Of a DNA stretch of 64,000 bases, positions 21,495-30,779 are shown piece after piece. The stretch spans positions 98,397,317 through 98,461,316 of the forward strand of contig CM042145.1 of assembly GCA_023376005.1 (NCBI GenBank), in the 5' to 3' direction. Source of the stretch: Doryteuthis pealeii. Lineage: Eukaryota > Mollusca > Cephalopoda > Myopsida > Loliginidae. Under the pieces are notes generated by a model that was not told the origin of the DNA, did no database searches, and saw nothing but the letters and a program-made list of their open reading frames with translations. Made by a program: the position numbers and the translations under genes. How positions within the stretch are numbered: position 1 is the first letter of the stretch; every line of letters starts with the position of its first letter.

Positions 21495-21504
21495 AATAAT
21501 TGGA

Positions 21505-21560
21505 TACCTTGGGACCGATATAAGTTTATTTTGGCCGTTCTTTGCCTCCTCAGTCTAATT
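21505..21560 (-). ncRNA. Hammerhead-like remnant
   Basis: Minus strand: CTGAGGA (rc of 21547-21553), a stem-II-like GGC to GCC pairing, then CAAAAT where GAAAT would be required (G12 lost), then ATAAACTTAT as stem III. The altered G12 should abolish cleavage. Confidence 0.45.
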
Positions 21561-21599
21561 TTTACTATTTCGAAGACCTCATACCCGGTCTAATTGTAT

Positions 21600-21909
21600 A
21601 CGTAAAAATATAGACGCACGTCTTTATATGTGCGTTTGAGTCCTCATCCACAGACACTGTGTTTCGATGTATCACGTCTTTTCAGGGTGGCTAGACATTT
21701 GCAGGCTATCTCCAACCGGAATGGAAACCCGATCGATTCATCATCAGTCAGACTGCTTAACCAGTCGGCCATCGTCACCTACAGAATGGGAAGGTGATTT
21801 TAACTGATGAATACACACATCTGTATATATGTAAAGGGAACCAGACAATTATCTATCCTATTTATAGGAGAGCGTTAAACTTAGTTGGCGATCGTCAGCG
21901 AAATCCCCT

Positions 21910-21912
<3 letters not shown>
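21600..21912 (-). mobile_element. Decayed copy of the 54-kb retrozyme-like element
   Basis: Matches the minus-strand element at 54047-54453 over its hammerhead, tRNA-like region and upstream arm (CACCTACAGAATGGGAAGG; GAGAGCGTT...GGCGATCGTCAGC). The hammerhead at 21648-21690 has CTGAAAA instead of CTGANGA and a mismatched stem II, so it is dead. (TA)n follows at 21914-21953. Confidence 0.65.

Positions 21913-21913
<1 letters not shown>

Positions 21914-21953
<40 letters not shown>
21914..21953. repeat. (TA)n microsatellite
   Basis: TA run between two hammerhead-related elements. Confidence 0.95.
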
Positions 21954-21954
<1 letters not shown>

Positions 21955-21957
21955 AAC

Positions 21958-22066
21958 AGATTCAGCGACAGAAATTGACTACTCAGGTTTCACTGAAAGA
22001 ATCTTCAGGATACTTCTGAAGATCCTTTCGGAAAAACCTAGGTAGTTAATTTCTGGCGCTGCTTGT
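21958..22066. mobile_element. Palindromic hammerhead-like pair
   Basis: Arms read CAGCGACAGAAATT inward to CTTCAG and back to CTGGCGCTG. CTGAAGA is on the minus strand (rc of 22001-22007) and on the plus strand at 22016-22022, divergent. The minus copy continues TTCTTTCAGT then GAAAC; the plus copy continues TCCTTTCGG then AAAAAC, having lost G12. Stem II is short and flanked by unpaired U residues, so activity is doubtful. Confidence 0.5.
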
Positions 22067-22106
22067 GTCCTCTAATCCAGCTCTACGAGTACGTATTGAG
22101 CACTTT

Positions 22107-22586
22107 TCAATATTTATTTTCTGAACTCAAAAGAAGGCCATTTTTACAAAGGCCATTTCTACAATGGTGCTTAATTGTGAGCACGCAAAGGCCCAGAAGT
22201 TCAGCTTTATTTTTAGAAGTCCTTCTGCATATATGACCCGTGAGACCCCTGGCTTTGAGCATACGTTTTTCCCTGGTTTGTTTTACGTGTGATACCCTGG
22301 CACCATGAGACCACATATGGCTGAGAAGACCAGCACTCAACTTGCAAAATCTGCCATAGACATCACATACATGGTCTGGCTGAAATGTGTAAAATGTGTC
22401 CAGGGCGTCAGACATGCACTGCCTTTGTAGTGCCCGCTTCAAAATGGAGTGCTCGAACCGCCTTGCTTTAAATCTCCAACACCCACCATAGACAAGTTTC
22501 CTCCAAACCGATCGATTTCTAGCCATCCTCTCACAGTCATCACCACTTATATCAAGAGTCTTAAAATTGTTTTTGACGAAATCCAC
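22107..22586 (-). pseudogene. LINE ORF C-terminus with zinc-finger-like tail
   Basis: A 159-residue open frame. Residues about 20-50 (MARNRSVWRKLVYGGCWRF, then KARRFEH) match the RxxWRxLVxxGxxxFE pattern that follows the reverse transcriptase in many invertebrate non-LTR retrotransposons. About 40 residues later comes DHVCDVYGRFCKLSAGLLSH. This corresponds to the usual C-x2-C-GR-C-xx-GL-SH-xx-H tail, here with the second Cys replaced by Tyr. The frame has no RT domain, so it is a 5'-truncated insertion whose remaining frame happens to be open. The Met start is simply the first in frame and is not a true start. Confidence 0.7.
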
Positions 22587-22859
22587 AAAATATTATTTTT
22601 GTTTGAATCTCGGACATTTCCCATGTGTATAAGAAATATATATATTTGGTTGTATTGGAAGCATAGAAAATATAATAAGAGGAATAAAAACAAAATTCAA
22701 AGTGATAACTATTGTGTTGTCTTTAGACTTATTTGTCTAGCATAATATTTCCGTTGGCTTCCATCCTTCATCAATGACATATGTCGAATAATTGTTTTAT
22801 CTTTTCTTTTCCCAACATCCGTCACATATCTATAAATTACTATATGCAAACTCTCTACT

Positions 22860-22864
<5 letters not shown>

Positions 22865-22897
<33 letters not shown>
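22865..22897. repeat. (TA)n microsatellite
   Basis: TA run. Confidence 0.95.
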
Positions 22898-22902
<5 letters not shown>

Positions 22903-22903
<1 letters not shown>

Positions 22904-23146
22904 AGGTGTGTCAAAAAAGTACCGAGATTTTTTAAATACTTTTTGATACACCTTGTAATCTGAAAAGAAATAACGTTCCATTCATTCTTCATTTCTATCT
23001 TGGCAAATACAGCTTTAAACTTGGTACTTTATTGATTTTTGTATTCTGAAAAAAATATTAACGAATGGAACGTTATTTTTTTCAGAATACTAGGTGTGTC
23101 AAAAAGTACAAAAAAGCTCGATACTTTTTTGACATACCTTGTATAT
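22903..23146. mobile_element. Nested foldback MITE with mariner-like ends
   Basis: AAGGTGTGTCAAAAAAGTAC with an immediate inverted copy TTTTTGATACACCTT occupies 22905-22956, and the same pair recurs inverted at 23092-23146. Between them TGAAAAGAAATAACGTTCC and GGAACGTTATTTTTTTCAG form a second inverted pair. GGTGTGTCAAAAAGTA resembles mariner terminal repeats. No transposase. Confidence 0.65.
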
Positions 23147-23406
23147 GTGCTGGAGGGCAGTGGTTGAGGTTCTTCGTGTGTTGAGCATGATTTTAAAATT
23201 CATCTAGTGGTGAAATTCCAATTATTGATCTTTAGGGTGTGTGGAGTACCCCTTCATTAACTTTACTCCCATGTCCACTCTGACCCGGAGTGGTAGTATC
23301 TGTTAGCGTCCCACATGTGGGTTAAATAGATAAAAAAAAAGTATTTCGCATGAGAGAACCCAAGTTTTGACATACAGTAAAGACCAACCAACCAACCAAC
23401 CAACCA
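23147..23406 (+). mobile_element. CCAA-tailed repeat (family C)
   Basis: Runs from GGAGGGCAGTGGTTGAGG through TCTGACCCGGAGTGGTAGTA and TTAAATAGATAAAA to CCAACCAACCAACC, giving the family orientation with the simple-repeat tail at the right. Confidence 0.8.
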
Positions 23407-23620
23407 ATACATGTTTGATTACATTTCTCGAAAAAAGGAATACGTTTAGAATGTACTTGGAGAAAATTCATGCATGTATATCCGAAGAAATTTGTCAAAA
23501 ATAGATTAAGAAAAGAGAAAAAAAAAACATTGTAATATATACTGCAATCATTTCTACAAATACCAAACAATTAGAATATAAAAACATTTGTCAGATACTT
23601 GTGATGGAGGAATATAAGCA

Positions 23621-23791
23621 ATGATTCGCTTGGCTCCTTCTTTTTTTTCGCTTTTATTTACTGCTTGTTCATTGATTCCTGCGCATGCGTACAGAGTAGT
23701 TGTACATATTGATAGAGCGAAGCAATCTCCAAGAATTGGTGGTGCCAGAGCTTCTGGTAAATATTCAATCGCAATGTTAAAGCAAAAGTGA
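23621..23791 (+). CDS. Candidate secreted-protein first exon or 56-residue peptide
   Basis: An ORF of 56 codons starts at ATG 23621. It encodes a textbook signal peptide: MIRLAP, a hydrophobic core FFSLLFTACSLIP, and AHA at residues 21-23 as cleavage site. The mature part begins YRVVVHIDRAK and continues QSPRIGGARASG. At 23757 the sequence CTG|GTAAAT could be a splice donor, giving a 136-bp first exon ending in phase 1; read through, the frame ends KYSIAMLKQK and TGA at 23789. The region is not part of any repeat seen elsewhere in the window. I do not recognise the family, and downstream exons are not identifiable. Confidence 0.4.
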   Translation: MIRLAPSFFSLLFTACSLIPAHAYRVVVHIDRAKQSPRIGGARASGKYSIAMLKQK

Positions 23792-24174
23792 AGAACACAA
23801 GATTCCTAAACATCTTATTCAAAGACTATAACAAACGGTACGAATCTATCTCCCAGCAGTGCGCTGACTGCAACGGAATCGGTTTTGTTTATAGAGGCCG
23901 AGTTCTTAGCACCAAACAACCAAAAAAAAAGAAAAAGAAAGAAATGAAAATAAAAGACATAAGAAAACATCCTGGATCTCTATGCTCCATAATCTGGATT
24001 GATATTTGGACTTTTCGCAATCCATTGAGGATGGTGGTGACGTTTTTTTTTGGGCTGACAGTGGCGGCCATTGTTCTGGTTACTTCAGATAGTGGCGTGC
24101 CGGTATTTGCAGTCTGTTTTGTAAACAGAAACATTTAAAAGTGTTGTCTTATCTCGCTTGTAGAGGATACTATC

Positions 24175-24247
24175 AATCTATCTATCTATCTATCTATCTC
24201 TATGTATATATACATATGCGTATATATATATATATATATACATATGC

Positions 24248-24296
<49 letters not shown>
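24175..24296. repeat. (ATCT)n then (TA)n microsatellite
   Basis: ATCT run, then TA runs interrupted by CATATGCG. A partly repeated flank (TTGTCTTATCTCGCTTG) occurs at 24143 and 24365, suggesting a local duplication of about 220 bp. Confidence 0.9.
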
Positions 24297-24297
<1 letters not shown>

Positions 24298-24390
24298 ATC
24301 CTATTTTCTTTTTGTCACAGTGGCAGCTCCTCATATATTCTGCATAAATAAAGCATTTAAAGTTTTGTCTTATCTCGCTTGCTGAGGATA

Positions 24391-24475
<85 letters not shown>
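24391..24475. repeat. (TA)n(TG)n microsatellite
   Basis: TA run followed by TG run. Confidence 0.95.
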
Positions 24476-24476
<1 letters not shown>

Positions 24477-24689
24477 CATCAAATCATATTTCCATTCTAT
24501 CACAGTGACGGCTCCGCTTCTATTCTGCAAAAATAGAAGCCAAAGAAAGAAGTTACGTTTGGGGGAAAAAAATCCCGGTGCGGAAAATAAAATCAGCGAC
24601 CCCGGTTCAAATTCTGGTCATGCCTCGCTACGTCCATTTTACCCAAAGAGAAAAAAGCATGAACATAGTTTTTCTCTGGCATGGTTATC

Positions 24690-24835
24690 TAGCCATACCA
24701 GTAAGGGACCAGTCTCGGTGCTGCGCTTGGCGTAACGGTTACCGTCGTAGGAAAGTGAATCACCGACCCAAATTTCAGATCCTGGGCGAGGATGTTTACG
24801 TTTTCACTTCAGGTTAATTACCTTGATAAAACACA
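24690..24835 (+). mobile_element. SINE family A, head fragment
   Basis: GCTTGGCGTAACGGTTACCG as A-box region and ATTTCAGATCCTGG as B-box region, then the first part of the family A body. Truncated. Confidence 0.55.
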
Positions 24836-25027
24836 CCAAATGGCCGTGTGGGTCTGCTATTTTATTGTATTTAATTTTAACAAATATTTCATTGATACAT
24901 CACATTCCAACAGAAAACATACCAGTTGCGCTATTACGTTCACTTTCGGACAAATACTCTCGGGAAAGGTATGAACAGCCTCACCCACCAGCTATTGGTC
25001 AATACTACCATCAAAAGGGGCTGGTTT

Positions 25028-25250
25028 ACCTTGATCGGTCGAACATCCATCGAGGAATCAGAAGGTTCCTGGTTCGATACCGGCCCTTACCAACTCAGTA
25101 TATGAGTAGCACAGCTTGGATACCTACGACAAAGTCCCCACTTTACCACAGATATAAACAGAGCTACTCATGTGTTGAGTTGGGGATGGCCGGTATTGAA
25201 CCCGGAACCTTGTGGTTCCGAGTCGGAATCTCTACCGACAAAAGTTTATA
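25028..25250. mobile_element. Tail-to-tail pair of SINE family B heads
   Basis: The plus-strand half carries AAGGTTCCTGGTTCGATACC and GAGTAGCACAG. The second half carries the inverted equivalents CTACTCATGTGTTGAGTTGG and GGTATTGAACCCGGAACC. The two tRNA-like heads lie outside. Confidence 0.7.
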
Positions 25251-25274
25251 TCATGTAGTATATGTATTTATGCA

Positions 25275-25545
25275 GCCCCACGCCACGAGCAGGATGTGGC
25301 ACAAAATCAGTTTTTAAGCGGAGTTTAACAGGTTTGAATATAGAGATTTCTTTCTCCTAAGGTTGTCGTATCAAGGTTAGATAGCCCGGTCTACTCTACT
25401 ATTTTACTTGTATCTGGAGAGAGTATGGTTGGATGCATACGTTTCCTAAGTGTATTTGCGCAATGGGAAATGCAAACAGCCTCGTCCCGGATTTAAACTC
25501 AAGTCGCCCTGTCCATTTCCTAAGACGGGAAAAGTTAAACATTCA
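25275..25545 (-). mobile_element. SINE family A copy
   Basis: Minus-strand family A: GAGCAGGATGTGGCACAAAA at the 3' side, AACAGGTTTGAATA, and a degenerate head at GGATTTAAACTC and CATTTCCTAAGAC. Confidence 0.7.
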
Positions 25546-25639
25546 ACGTATTCAATTGGGGAGTAGTATTACTTTTATTGGTCGCTACTAAGGTTAAAAA
25601 TAAGTTTAACAACTTTTTTACAGTTATTACTGATCAAAA

Positions 25640-25815
25640 ATGAGTTTTTTTTTTAAATGTGTTTAAAAATATTGTTTGGAAAAAGAATTGAATATCCAAC
25701 AAGAATAAATAAAACAAAACATCTTCGTCGTAAAATAAGACAAGCGTTAACATGCTCTAAAATCCAACCAACCAACCAACCAACCAACCTCCCAACCAAC
25801 CTCCCAACCAACCAA
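25640..25815 (+). mobile_element. CCAA-tailed repeat (family C), 3' end
   Basis: GAATATCCAACAAGAATAAA, AAACATCTTCGTCGTAAAAT, then (CCAA)n to 25812. Confidence 0.75.
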
Positions 25816-25849
25816 GCAAACCTGACGCGATATTGAATTTACTCATCGG

Positions 25850-26352
25850 TAATTTATGAGGAAGTGCATCCCGGTCTCCTGCCTCAATAATTGCTACCCG
25901 GTGACTAATAAATAAACAACCCAGCTCAGTCTATTCAAAACTATCCATGTTCATATCTATCTATCTATCTATCTCAATGTGTTCATATTTATCTATATTA
26001 CTTTAAATACTAAGATTGTTTTATTCAGGTTTGTTTAATGTCTTGTTTTTAGTTTAAATAAACAAGAATTACGACAAAAAAAAGATGCGATCCCCTCCCC
26101 CCAAATACATTTATTTGTCGAAAATATCTATCTATCTTCATTTTTTCATATCTATCTATATTATTTTGTTTGTTTATCTATCTATCTATCTCAGTCTATT
26201 CCAAACTTACCATCTTCATATCTAAACAAGAATTACGACAAATTACGATAAATAAACAAGAATTACGACGAGCTGGGGTTGTTATTTTGTGATAGCAATG
26301 GGGTAGCAATTTTTGAGGCAGGAGACCGGGACGCACTTCCTCATAAATTACC
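25850..26352. mobile_element. Foldback MITE, ~500 bp, ~52-bp inverted ends
   Basis: GGTAATTTATGAGGAAGTGC, then CCCGGTCTCCTGCCTCAAT at the left, and the inverted ATTTTTGAGGCAGGAGACCG, then GCACTTCCTCATAAATTACC at the right. The interior is (ATCT)n-rich. The CGTCCCGGTCTCCTGCCT motif is also inside 8540-8560, 51390-51420, 36970 and 37460, so these elements may be related. Confidence 0.75.
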
Positions 26353-26462
26353 TACTAATCTAATCAAAATGGCAAATAAAAGTTATTTTTAAAAAAACTT
26401 GCGTCACACAAATCATCTGAGCAGGACGAACAAGACATGGCAGGTACTGCTGGAGAAGTAAG

Positions 26463-26690
26463 GATGAACTCATAAGCGATGTCCTTCTGTGGAAACTAGC
26501 ACGTGGACATGCTAGTGCGGGTCGTCCAGCAATGACCTACATAGACCAGCCATGTATGGATGCTGCATGCTGTGCGGGGGACCTCCCGGGGTCAATGAAT
26601 GATAGGGATGGTTGGCGAGAGATTGTCAAGGATATTCGCGCTGTAGGCACGACACGATGATGATGATGATGATGATGATGATGACTAAAT
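26463..26690 (+). pseudogene. LINE ORF C-terminus with (GAT)n tail
   Basis: One frame ending at TGA 26658-26660 reads DELISDVLLWKLARGHASAG, RPAMTYIDQPCMDAACC and NDRDGWREIVKDIRAVGTTR. The pattern LLW.P.HG...GRPA.TY.D.L..D.G....DL...M.DR..W...V..IR is the common last segment of a group of invertebrate non-LTR retrotransposons. The tail is (GAT)n, 26655-26684. The upstream part of the ORF is absent: a short 5'-truncated insertion. Confidence 0.75.
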
Positions 26691-27055
26691 TCCAATAAAT
26701 CTTGAAAACTCCAAAATTATGACATTTGAATAAATAAAGACGAGAATAGATAAATGATACAAGAGATACAAAAAATATGTCTTCCTGTCTGTTCTAAATT
26801 TCTAGACAATAAAGATAAAATTTATCATATAAAATTCTTGCTGGACGCGTTGAAAAGCCGCCATTTTGAGTCTTTTCCCCGCCAAAAGGATAAGAAATAA
26901 AGTAGGAAATGTTATTTCGATTCATAAATTATACAATAACCGTCTCGAGTAATAAAAAGAAAATGTTTCGAGTTTCTATTTCAGTCGCTGCTTCATCTGA
27001 ACTGTTAATTATTGTTTCTTCTTCTAGAAGCACCTAACGAAGACAAATATCGAAA

Positions 27056-27057
<2 letters not shown>

Positions 27058-27108
<51 letters not shown>
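27058..27108. repeat. (TA)n microsatellite
   Basis: TA run. Confidence 0.95.
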
Positions 27109-27109
<1 letters not shown>

Positions 27110-27121
27110 GGGGTAGATATA

Positions 27122-27476
27122 TGAGGAATGAAAGAACAAACTCAGACAAAAATATGTAGTATATTTCGCTGGAGTAGTGAACTCGGCTTCGTCAGCATTG
27201 AATTACCAGGATCATACAAGTGTTTTATAGAAGGAGGAAGTTTAAGGTTTGTGGCGAGGGAAAGATTTGTTTGGTTATAGGGAATCTTTGGGGAGGATTA
27301 GAAGGAAATCAAATCTTTCCCTCGCCACAAAGCTTAACTTTCCAACCCACCCACTTTCCCCTTCTAGAAAACACTTGTTTGATCCTGGTAATTCAATAAA
27401 TGCTGACAAAGCCAAGTTCAAAACTCCAGCGAAATAACTTCACATTTTTGTCTGAGTTTTGTTCTTTCATTCCTTA
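27122..27476. mobile_element. Palindromic element with hammerhead-like core
   Basis: The whole segment folds back on itself: GAATGAAAGAACAAACTCAG pairs with the inverted right end, and AATTACCAGGATCATACAAG and TGGCGAGGGAAAGATTTG pair further in. On the minus strand CTGACGA (rc of 27189-27195) is followed by a GCCGAG to CTCCAGC pairing and GAAAT at 27164-27168. Stem III can be ATAT-ACTAC-ATAT but stem I does not pair well. The plus arm has CTGACAA and is more decayed. Microsatellites lie on both outer sides. Confidence 0.6.
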
Positions 27477-27519
27477 TATTTTTCTAGCACATTCTGTCGA
27501 ATTCATTCCAATCCTCTTT

Positions 27520-27522
<3 letters not shown>

Positions 27523-27597
<75 letters not shown>
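27523..27597. repeat. (CA)n(TA)n microsatellite
   Basis: CA run passing into TA run. Confidence 0.95.
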
Positions 27598-27602
<5 letters not shown>

Positions 27603-27603
27603 G

Positions 27604-27993
27604 TATATTAAGAAAATTGAAAAAACACAGGTTTAAATAAATTGAGTGGTAAGTTTATTAGCCGACGCTGCAGTGTTTCGATCTATTAATTAGATCTTCT
27701 TCAGGGCATTCACACTCATACTTGCACCATAAAGGAGAATATTTGACGTCATATTTCAAACCGTCCGCCTTTCTAGCGTTCTTCCTTCAAACTTCAAATT
27801 TAGAACAGACTGATAAACAAGGACTATCGCAGTTTTTCTCGTTATTCTATGATAACATTTTTTATGACCTTTCCTTATATCAACAAATGCCCTGAAGAAG
27901 ATCTAATTAATAGATCGAAACACTGCAGCGTCTGCTAATAAATTTACCACTCAATTTATTTAAATCTGTGCTTTTTTCAATTTTCTTAATATA
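27604..27993. mobile_element. Foldback element with divergent hammerhead-like ribozymes
   Basis: Arms of about 108 bp: 27604-27710 and 27886-27993, inverted with few differences. They are separated by about 175 bp of non-palindromic sequence with no ORF. Ribozyme-like motifs lie on the minus strand (27644-27717) and plus strand (27887-27935), pointing outward. The right flank ATACCGTCGGATTCACTTCC also follows a half hammerhead at 33172. Confidence 0.75.
27644..27717 (-). ncRNA. Hammerhead ribozyme variant (extra A after A9)
   Basis: Minus strand: outer stem I GAGTG with CACTC, inner stem I GCC with GGC around an internal loop, core CTGAAGA (rc of 27698-27704), one extra A, stem II GATCTA-ATTAA-TAGATC (6 bp), GAA, a short stem III starting AC and ending GT, then C, i.e. 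a GUC cleavage triplet at 27666-27664. An extra A between A9 and 10.1 is known in the chrysanthemum chlorotic mottle viroid hammerhead, so it need not be fatal. Stem III has a mismatch. Confidence 0.6.
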
Positions 27994-28026
27994 CTACATA
28001 CCGTCGGATTCACTTCCATCTCTTCA

Positions 28027-28033
28027 CACACAT

Positions 28034-28089
<56 letters not shown>
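28027..28089. repeat. (CA)n(TA)n microsatellite
   Basis: CA then TA runs. Confidence 0.95.
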
Positions 28090-28094
<5 letters not shown>

Positions 28095-28119
28095 AAGCTA
28101 GTAAAAAAATTAGAACAGG

Positions 28120-28278
28120 AGTACACTATTTGCTTTAATGGATGGTGGCGCTGAAGATGTCGTGGTGTCATTTAGGGGCTGGTAGAGGACTTTCGTCTTG
28201 TTTATGTTTAGCTTCGAACCAAGTCTTCTGTTGGCCTTAGTGAAGGCGAGTGCCCTACCAACTGAGCAAAACCGGCCC
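28120..28278 (-). mobile_element. tRNA-headed SINE, separate family
   Basis: On the minus strand it begins GGGGCCGGTTTTGCTCAGTT with GGTAGGGCACTCGCC as D-arm/A-box region and TTGGTTCGAAGC as B box, followed by a unique body. No other copy seen in the window. Confidence 0.55.
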
Positions 28279-28364
28279 CTACTTGTTGTATACTAAAGTT
28301 TTTCTCTTCTTTTTTATAAGCAATATATAAGTAATACGTTAAGTCGTTATCACCGAGAGAGTCT

Positions 28365-28560
28365 ATCCCTTTTTCAAAGCAGAAGGATTTGTTTTTGTGT
28401 CCGAGATACCCCCAGCTTTCCAGAGGGGTAAAATTCCCTCAATGGGGTAACCTGTTGGCCATGAGTAGTGAGCTGTGATGCCTAGGGACTTAATCCTGAT
28501 GTCTGAGCAGTTCATGACATGCAACACGCCACTTTGGACGTAAAATGATGTCCCTTGTCC
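28365..28560 (+). mobile_element. CCAA-tailed repeat (family C), 5' fragment
   Basis: Contains CCTCAATGGGGTAACCTGTT, GGCCATGAGTAG, GCAGTTCATGACATGCAACA and CCACTTTGGACG blocks; the tail half is missing. Confidence 0.7.
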
Positions 28561-28812
28561 AAAAAGACATTTCATAATATAAAATATGAGCTCTAAGTAA
28601 ACCAAGAAAGTATTGTGTTCGTTAATTAAGAATTAAGCAACGGAAACAGAACAAGAAATTCTAGTCCAAGAAGCCAAACCCAAAGAAATCAACAAGAAGC
28701 CCAAGCCAGCTATGAAGACCAGAAAGCCAGCCCTACAACGTCAGATAGAAGATAACAGATACCCAGTTCCATAGAAGATACTTTAGAAGATAAGTATACA
28801 AGATAAGTATAT

Positions 28813-29530
28813 ACAGTGAGGAAAATAACGATTTCAACCCCTGCTGATTTTCTGAGTTCACCACCTTACAAAAATAGGAATGGTGGATAATTTTCAGGGT
28901 AGGTCCGTCTTGAAAGTGAGAGATAAAATATAAAAAAAACATTTTTAGAAAATCACATTATATCAATTTTTGAACATTTGTATTATATTGAAAAAATAAG
29001 TATTTCACCCCCATAGCAAAATATAACTCAGTACTTGGTGAACAAACCCTTGTTGGCAAGCACGGCAACCAGGAATTTCCTGTAGCTGATTACCAAGTTT
29101 TTACAGATCCCAGGGGGAATTTTGGCCCACTCGGCTTTGCAGATCATCTCCAAATTCTTAAGTTTTGCAGGTTATCGTTCGGAAACTCGAAACTTCAGCT
29201 CCCTCCACGGATTATCTAAAGGATTATGGTCCGAAGACTGACTAGGCCACTCCATTACCTTAATGAGCTTCTTCTTGAGCCACTCCTTTGTTGTTTTAGC
29301 CGTATGCATTGGGTCATTGCCATGCTTGAACACCCAACCACGACCCATCTCCAGTGTCGTGTCTGAGGCAATGAGATTTTCACTCAAGATTTCCCTATAC
29401 TTGGCCCCATCCATCTTTCCCTCGACCCGGTACAATCATCCTGTCCCATTAGCAGATAAACAACCCCAAATCATGTTTCTACACTATGCTGAATGATTGG
29501 GATGGTGCTCTTGGGTTCCAAGTCATTTAT
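28813..29530 (-). pseudogene. Tc1-like transposon 3' part
   Basis: The minus-strand frame at 29172-29435 reads [53 protein letters not shown] and RELK. These are the catalytic Asp and the DxNPxE region of Tc1-family transposases, which cut and paste at TA sites. The final catalytic Glu is Asp here (NPLD). The nucleotide sequence through AGTACTTGGTGAACAAACCC and GCAGATCATCTCCAAATTC stays close to a Tc1 type found widely in fish and invertebrates. It ends at 28816 in an AGTGAGGAAAATAACGATTT terminal repeat. The N-terminal half and the other terminal repeat are missing. Confidence 0.85.
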
Positions 29531-29714
29531 GTAAGTAACATTATCTCAGTATTATGCATTTCATGCTAATTCTGAACTACATGAGCGGTTTATATTGAAG
29601 CATTGTCATATTGGAAGAAGTACAACCATTTCATAGATAACTTTTCTCAGGTGGATCGATTTACCGTTATCTTCTCCCAGTCTCCAAGATATACACTAAG
29701 CGCTATGAAAAGCG

Positions 29715-29998
29715 TCCCTCGTGTGATGGTTACCGTCAGAGGAAATGGACACGTCGATATGAGTTCAGATCCTGAGGCTGGTAGCATTTCACATAGCGCT
29801 TATACCCTTGGGAAAGGTATGAATCCAACTATTTGTCCACCAGCTATGGATAAATAATAAGGCAGACTGGGATCCTTAACCTTGGTATCGCAACCACTCT
29901 AGTATAAAAGTTCAGAATTTAAACCTACTAAACTTAAGCTTAAGAATTGACCTAGTGTCACATCCTTGCTCGCGACAGAAAGGTTGGTAAATAAATAC
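29715..29998 (+). mobile_element. SINE family A copy
   Basis: Full-length family A: CTCGTGTGATGGTTACCG head, GAGTTCAGATCCTGAGG B box, CACATAGCGCTTATACCCTT, CAGCTATGGATAAAT, CAGACTGGGATCC, then TTGGTAAATAAATAC tail. Confidence 0.8.
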
Positions 29999-30242
29999 AC
30001 TAAGAGTATTGGTGTTATGTTAACAACATCCTTATAAACTCATCCCAGTGTTATGTAATTGTTATCAAGCTGGTCGGGCAGATCTATTACTACTGATTAG
30101 TGAGTTAGATACTCGCTGGATGCCTCATACTTGAAACCTTGTGTAACATTCTACCCATGGCGGACGGATTGGGTAAAAACCTACATAATTGTGTGTATAT
30201 ACGTGTGTGTGTTTGCATTTAGCGTTAGCCTTTTAATCATGA

Positions 30243-30287
<45 letters not shown>
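30243..30287. repeat. (TA)n microsatellite
   Basis: TA run. Confidence 0.95.
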
Positions 30288-30290
<3 letters not shown>

Positions 30291-30567
30291 GAATAGCGTC
30301 TGTATTAGCAAGCGCGTATCGAAATTTAAGTTTAAAAAGAGATGTCATTGAGCATTACAATCGAGAATACACTTTAATATGTTTATAATATGGAAAAGTG
30401 CAAAATATTGTTTTTGGTTTTTACTGATTGTATGATATATTTCGATAATTGAAAATCAATCGATTTGTGGAAGATTTCCCTGTTTTTTCATAAGAAAGTA
30501 TTCAAAGTTCTTCTTAAGACCTGCCATGTTTAAATAGCTCGCAAATTCCCTTGAAGAAAGGGGAATC

Positions 30568-30725
30568 CCCGTGGCGTACTGGACTGCTATATTATGTTAA
30601 ACGAGTTCAAATTCCAATTGCTGTATCACGTTCACTTTCAGACGAACACCCTTGTGTTAGGTACGAACACCTTCATCACCAAACCATGGTTTAAATAGCA
30701 TCCTTATTGGAGGGGTTTTGTTTTT
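30568..30725 (+). mobile_element. SINE family A, truncated
   Basis: CCCCGTGGCGTACTGGAC head and GAGTTCAAATTCC B box, GACGAACACCCTTGTG body. Lost after CATCCTTATTGG. Confidence 0.55.
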
Positions 30726-30779
30726 GGTATTTTTTGGGGGGGGTTCTTTTGCAAGGATGGCTTTGGTATTAGATAACCC

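Noticed and set aside
21885..21900. CTGACGA on the minus strand near 21.89 kb
   Set aside because: No GAAA follows within a stem-loop distance.
23788..24138. 116-residue ORF after the signal-peptide ORF
   Set aside because: Contains a poly-A-derived lysine run, no recognisable domain and no continuity with the upstream frame.
26990..27010. TTTCGAG...TTTCAGTC as a hammerhead on the minus strand
   Set aside because: CTGAAAT lacks G8 and A9 and no stem II forms.
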